Of a stretch of DNA of 64,000 bases, positions 59,151 to 64,000 are shown piece after piece. The position numbers were made by a program, and so were the translations under genes. Each line of letters starts with the position of its first letter. The stretch's first letter is position 1. This DNA is from Viola odorata. Its lineage: Eukaryota > Streptophyta > Magnoliopsida > Malpighiales > Violaceae. Where the stretch lies: the NCBI GenBank assembly GCA_963691705.1, contig OY829545.1:15141569-15205568 (forward strand), in the 5' to 3' direction. The notes under the pieces were generated by a model that saw only the letters and a list, made by a program, of their open reading frames with translations, was not told the DNA's origin and did no database searches.

Positions 59151-61601
59151 ATGGCGAGGAGGAAAAGCCCGCGTCTTTCGAAATTTTCTGGCTTTTTGGC
59201 TGTAGTACTGGTGGTGTCATGTGCAATTGTTGTATCTGGTGCCAAGCAAGAGCTGCGGTTTGGGCAGAATGGAGAGTTCAAGATACTGCAAGTTGCTGAT
59301 ATGCACTATGCGGATGGCAAGTCCACGCCTTGTCAGGATGTGTTTCCAAATCAGATGCCTTATTGCTCTGATCTCAACACCACCGCCTTCGTTGAGCGAA
59401 TGATTCGAGCCGAGAAACCCGATCTCATAGTTTTCACTGGTACGTACCCATCTTCCCCTTTTTCCTTGTTGGGTTCTAAATTTTATTACCAATTTTAACA
59501 AAATCTTTGTTTTTAAGTACTCTTTTGAGCTTACACTCGCATAAAAGCCATCTTGTGCGTTTGTCTTGATCCTTTGCTTGACTTGCTGTAGATGTATCAT
59601 GTATCTTGTGACTTATCTTTGAGTATTTTGTATGTAGATAATGCTGTTGTGCATTTCCTAATGGTAGTGCTTTGATCAGTCACTTTTAGCAAGTAATGTT
59701 TGTCATTTGCAATCCTAACATTTGCAGTTATTCAATTTATCCAACAGGAGATAATATCTTTGGGTTTGATACCAAGGATGGAGCAAAATCATTGACTAAT
59801 GCATTTTCTGCTGCTGTGGCTTCGAATATTCCCTGGGCTGCTGTGCTGGGAAACCATGATCAAGAATCCAACTTGTCAAGGGAACAGGTCATGAAGCACA
59901 TTGTTGGCCTCAAGAACACACTGGCACAAGTCAATCCCGCGGAGGCACGTAAGATTGATGGTTTTGGGAACTATAACCTGGAGGTTGGTGGGATTAAGGG
60001 GTCTAGCTTTGAAAATAAATCAGCCCTTAATCTTTATTTCCTTGATAGTGGGGACTACTCGACAGTTCCATCAATCTCTGGCTATGGTTGGATCAAACTC
60101 TCCCAGCAGATGTGGTTTCAACGCACTTCTGAAAGGCTTAAGGTACCAAACCACCTTACTTGTTGGAAAGGACTGCGCTTTAGATCAACACATCAGTTAA
60201 TTCCATCATCTATTTATAAAGTTGAAAAACACTACCTTGTCTAGTATTCTCTTTTAAATCGATAGTGGTTGACTACTGAAATTTTGTTCAGCACAAAAAC
60301 TAGTGTCCTTCTCAAAAAGATAGTTCAACTTCTAATTACTGCTACTTGATAGTAATCACTTTACTAATCCTCCTCTATTGACTTCAGAAAGCATACAAGA
60401 GCAAGCCAAATGCTCAAAAGGGACCTGCACCAGGGCTTGCCTACTTCCATATCCCGTTGCCTGAATTTGCAAGTTTTGATTCATCAAACTTCACGGGGGT
60501 AAAGCTAGAACCATTTGGTAATGGTATTAGCTCAGCTTCTGTGAACTCAGGCTTCTTCAGTACCATGGTAGAGGCTGGCGATGTTAAGGCTGCATTCACA
60601 GGGCATGATCACCTGAATGACTTCTGTGGTGAGCTGACCGGTATTCAACTTTGTTACGCTGGGGGTTTTGGGTACCATGCCTACGGTAAGGCAGGTTGGT
60701 CTAGGAGAGCAAGGGTGGTGGTAGCATCTTTGGAAAAGACAGAAACTGGTTGGGGAGCTGTTAAGTCCATCAAGTCCTGGAAACGCCTTGATGATCAACA
60801 CCTCACCTCTATAGATGCTGAGGTTCTGTGGAGCATGACGCCAGAAGGTATGTTCTTGCTACGCTACATTAAATCATTTTTTTGTGTTCGGTGTGCTATA
60901 GTAAAATAGACAAACGTTACTCTCTCTGTACGAAAACCATAGTAGACAAACAGGGGTTAGTCTCCATGTGTTCTAACTTCTAACATATATTTGAAACATC
61001 CCATTGACTTTAGGCTATATAAATTGCATAGCCAGTTGATAAGTGAATACTATTTTGCATGCACCTCGGTATCAAAAGAAATGCACATCCATCCAGGCCA
61101 CTTGCCTGGTTTCTCTTCCTATTAGGTTTAATCATTCGAGCCCCGATATAATCTGTGGAAAAAGGTTTGTGAATATTGACTGAGCTTGTAAAAGGATAGG
61201 CACATAGAGGATATAACAGGCCGCATCTGCAATAACTTGTCAGCACCATCCAAAGTAGTGCCCCAATGGCTAAGTTATCGTGAAAGCCAGATGTTTCTCT
61301 GCAGTGAAGATATATAGCATCATTTTCATAGAAACTTATTGAAATAAACCAGGGTGCAAGATTTTCTTCCTATATTTTATCCTGAAGCAATTTTTTTTTT
61401 GCTTTATGCCGGAAAAACATTCATGCTTGCATTTGTTCTTTTGGGCTTTCGATTTTGACTGTTAGATGTTTTTGTATGTTTGGCAAGATTCTCCTATTTT
61501 ATTATCACATTCCTGCAAAGAGTTCCTCTCTTATTAACTCTCATTTACAATTTTTGACAGGGGCACCTAGAAGGAAGAAGCAGGTTGGTGGAACACTATA
61601 A
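59151..61601 (+). CDS. PAP29-like purple acid phosphatase family protein (first tandem copy)
   Basis: Four exons: 59151-59439, 59748-60142, 60388-60847, 61561-61601; total 1185 nt, 394 aa. A basic start and hydrophobic stretch (FLAVVLVVSCAIVVSGA) form a signal peptide. Metallophosphoesterase motifs appear in order: ILQVADMHY, GDNIFGFD, the GNHD block in AAVLGNHDQES, AYFHIPLPEF and FTGHDHLNDF. FGNYNLEV and LNLYFLDSGDYS are typical of the small single-domain plant group annotated 'probable inactive purple acid phosphatase 28/29'. These are secreted or vacuolar and may act in phosphate metabolism; activity is doubtful in the family. The last exon, after a 713-bp intron, encodes only 13 residues. 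A paralogue follows at 62662. Confidence 0.9.
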
Positions 61602-62661
61602 ACAAGGGCCAATAATGGGCCAAATCATATAGGTAAAAAGATGAGGCCCAAATGGTTTACTATAATGGGCTACTTACTACATTTGTTAAGTTAAGCATTC
61701 AGCCCAAAATTAAAAGAAAGAAAGAGGGAAGAAATGATTCATCTTAATTTGTCATTCAGCTCTTTAATTCTTTTGAATAAGAAATAAATAACAAAAATGA
61801 CGTGGACTCATTTCAAATGACTACGTGGCTAATTAAATTGAGATGGATTTATAAAAAATAAAAGAATTTACAAGCTAGTGTGCGCGCGAGTTGTTTTCAA
61901 CTTTCAAGCAAGGTGAGAATGAGATATCAAATCATTATAATATCTCCATTTAAGAAGAAAAAAAAGGAAACATTGCAATTAATGAGATGGTATCGTAAAT
62001 GCAAAAATGGCTAATTATGGAGTAGTGTGATTTGTCGTGTCAATTTTACATTGGTAGACCGGACAGTGGACTGGACGCTACCCTATCCATCTTTTGTAGA
62101 AGAAAGTGACGGGTCGGGTATTGCTTAGGATTTAGGACAGTCACCAAAGAAGTGAAGCCACGTTCAAAGGAAAATAGAAAAAGCATGGAATGAATAGTAG
62201 GGTGATAAAATAAAACTACGAGTCTTAGTAATAAATAAGTTTTGATTTCGAACCGTATAACGTCTGGGATAAAATCCGGTTAAATTGAACCCAGTTTCAA
62301 TTTTTTTTTCCTTTACTTTTTACAAATAAAATGATGATTTCATGGGTGTATTCATGACCATAAACCCAACCGTAAACCTGTGATAAGTAATAGTTTCAGG
62401 AAAAAATGAAAGACTTAGGAAAAAGTAAATTTTTAACGATTAAATTCATTTTGAAATTATAATTATTAAAATATTAATATTTTATGTATGTCAGCTATGA
62501 TACAAAGGACTAAATATTGACAGTTATTATCAGGGGAACTACATTAAACAATTTTAAGAAATTAGGGGACCAAAAATGTCATTAATCTAAAAAGTTTTAG
62601 CTCTTAAGTGAGCCTGCATTTCTGGAGATAGGGGTGCAACATTGAATTGAAGGTGAAGAAG
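61602..62661. other. spacer between tandem phosphatase copies
   Basis: About 1.06 kb with no gene seen; it carries the 3' UTR of the first copy and the promoter of the second. Confidence 0.45.
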
Positions 62662-64000
62662 ATGAAACAGAGTAGTATTTGCGTTTCTGGGTTTGTGACC
62701 TTGTTGGTGTTATGTGCTTGCGAATTTGCGTTGGGTGACCTGCGTTTTGGAGAGAATGGGCATTTCAAAATACTCCAAGTCTCGGATATGCACTATGGTG
62801 ATAACGAGCTCTTGCCCTGTTTGAACATTCTCCCACAGCAGAGGCCTTGCTCTAACCGCAACACCTCTGACTTCCTTGAACGAGTCATTGAAGCTGAAAA
62901 CCCCGATCTCATCGCTTTCACAGGTTCCAAGCCCCCCATCTTTCTCCGTTTCTTATCAGAAATTTCATTCTCATTTTTATGTTTCTATGGTTTATGTGTA
63001 GTTCTGTTTTTCATTCGGTGTTCTTTTTCCCCATTTCGGATATATGGGCTTAATTTTTCTCAAGCATTATCGGCTAAAAAGTTAGATGAGTTTAATTTTC
63101 AGCATAAATTTTTACATTACTCGAATCTAAAATCCGAGTTAAGAATGAAACTAATATTAAGATCTGCTGATGTTTAATTTGTGAAACAGGGAACAGCATC
63201 TTTGTGCATTTGACCGGAAACGCAGCAACAGCGATGGACAGAGCATTTGCTCCGGCCATAAGATCAGGTATTCCATGGGTTGCGATTTTGGGGAACCACG
63301 ATCAAGAATCGGACATGAACAGGGAACAGCTCATGAGATATATTACTGGCCTTCACAACACACTCTCTCAAGTCAATCCTGCAAATGCAAATAACATTGA
63401 GGGTTTTGGGAACTACAACCTGGAAGTTTCCGGTGTTAATGGCTCAAGCTTTGAGAACAAATCTGTCCTTAACCTCTACTTCCTTGATAGTGGAGACTAT
63501 GCTGTTTGGCCCCTTTGGTATGATTGGATCAAACCATCTCAGCAACAATGGTTCAAATCCACTTCTCAAAGACTTCAGGTATTTAAACTTTCTTTCTTTC
63601 CTAGAACAAGTTGATCAATTAAGAGGTCGCTGAGAGCATTTTACGAGCCCTTCACATCTAAAATGGCAAATTGGGTCGATAGCTGTAAGGTTTCCAACTT
63701 GGTTTATCCAAGAATTAATAGCTGTAAGGTTTCCAACTTGGTTTATCCAAGAATTAGTTTTGTCACATAAATTACATTTGGGATTATACTAGAAATAATT
63801 ACAATTAATTTGTTGCTCTGTCTTCAGAGTGAATACATGAACGGGCCGAATTCTCAGGACAAACCAGCACCGGGGCTTGCTTTCTTCCACATTCCAATCC
63901 CTGAATATAAAGATTTGGATGCATCAAAAGTGGTAGGGGACTGGCAAGAAGCAGTTCACTCTCCCATTCACAACTCGGGATTCTTCGCGACCATGGTAGA
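62662..64000 (+). CDS. PAP29-like purple acid phosphatase family protein (second tandem copy, cut by window end)
   Basis: Exons 62662-62923, 63190-63578 and 63828 to beyond 64000. The start is the first ATG (MKQSSICVSG); the frame is open a few codons upstream without an ATG. Signal peptide FVTLLVLCACEFALG. It is clearly a paralogue of 59151-61601: ILQVSDMHY, ILGNHDQESDMNREQLM, FGNYNLEV, LNLYFLDSGDYA, AFFHIPIPEY. The important difference is at the second metal motif: the first copy has GDNIFGFD, this copy reads GNSIFVHL, so the Asp that bridges both metals in this superfamily is replaced by Asn. The splice junction (ACA G|GG AAC AGC) leaves no nearby alternative that would restore it. This copy is therefore more likely catalytically dead or altered. 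Confidence 0.88.
63679..63756 (+). repeat. 39-bp tandem duplication in intron 2
   Basis: Two adjacent identical copies of a 39-bp unit beginning ATAGCTGTAAGGTTTCCAAC and ending AGAATTA lie in the intron of the second phosphatase gene. Confidence 0.95.

Overview
The window is nuclear DNA from a flowering plant. The genes have many short GT-AG introns, the intergenic DNA is AT-rich, and several products are plastid-targeted. Plant-type transposons (DD39D mariner, Ty3/gypsy, LINE, hAT-like, Stowaway-like MITEs) fill the gaps. The gene set and the Athila-type transposon ORF suit a core eudicot, possibly an asterid; that placement is inference.

Layout. 0-8.4 kb is accessory: two members of an unrecognised small coiled-coil family (1145-1528 +, 4690-5046 -) flank a decayed Athila-type ORF (2122-4304 +), followed by a broken mariner (6257-8357 -). 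8.8-11.4 kb is a CC-NBS-LRR resistance-type gene (-) with one frameshift in a homopolymer. 14.3-17.0 kb is a cathepsin B-like protease (-) whose frame requires a 5-nt microexon. 18.5-19.9 kb is a GEM-like GRAM protein (-). 21.7-23.5 kb is an NFRKB/DEUBAD protein (+). 24.3-31.0 kb is a nested transposon block (gypsy, LTR, LINE) that has left only the last four exons of a DUF3754 gene (31064-31689 +).

32.3-36.5 kb is a head-to-head pair, fibrillin PAP10-like (-) and a CCoAOMT-like methyltransferase (+), separated by about 210 bp. 37.4-40.1 kb is TCF25 (-). 40.8-47.2 kb is a transposon cluster: a foldback element with a MITE inside, a second large A-rich/T-rich foldback element, and a hAT-like element with a perfect 8-bp target duplication. 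47.7-48.1 kb is a broken third member of the small coiled-coil family. 48.9-51.6 kb is Toc34 (+), 53.2-54.5 kb a DUF1295 steroid 5-alpha-reductase-like membrane protein (+), and 55.2-55.8 kb a Werner-type 3'-5' exonuclease (-). 59.2-64.0 kb is a tandem pair of PAP29-like metallophosphatases (+); the second is cut by the window end and has lost a conserved metal-ligand aspartate.

Splice models were assembled by hand from GT-AG sites and conserved protein segments. For the complete multi-exon genes the exon lengths sum to a multiple of three. The most novel items are the three-member coiled-coil family, the 5-nt microexon, the foldback pair and the GD-to-GN change in the second phosphatase.
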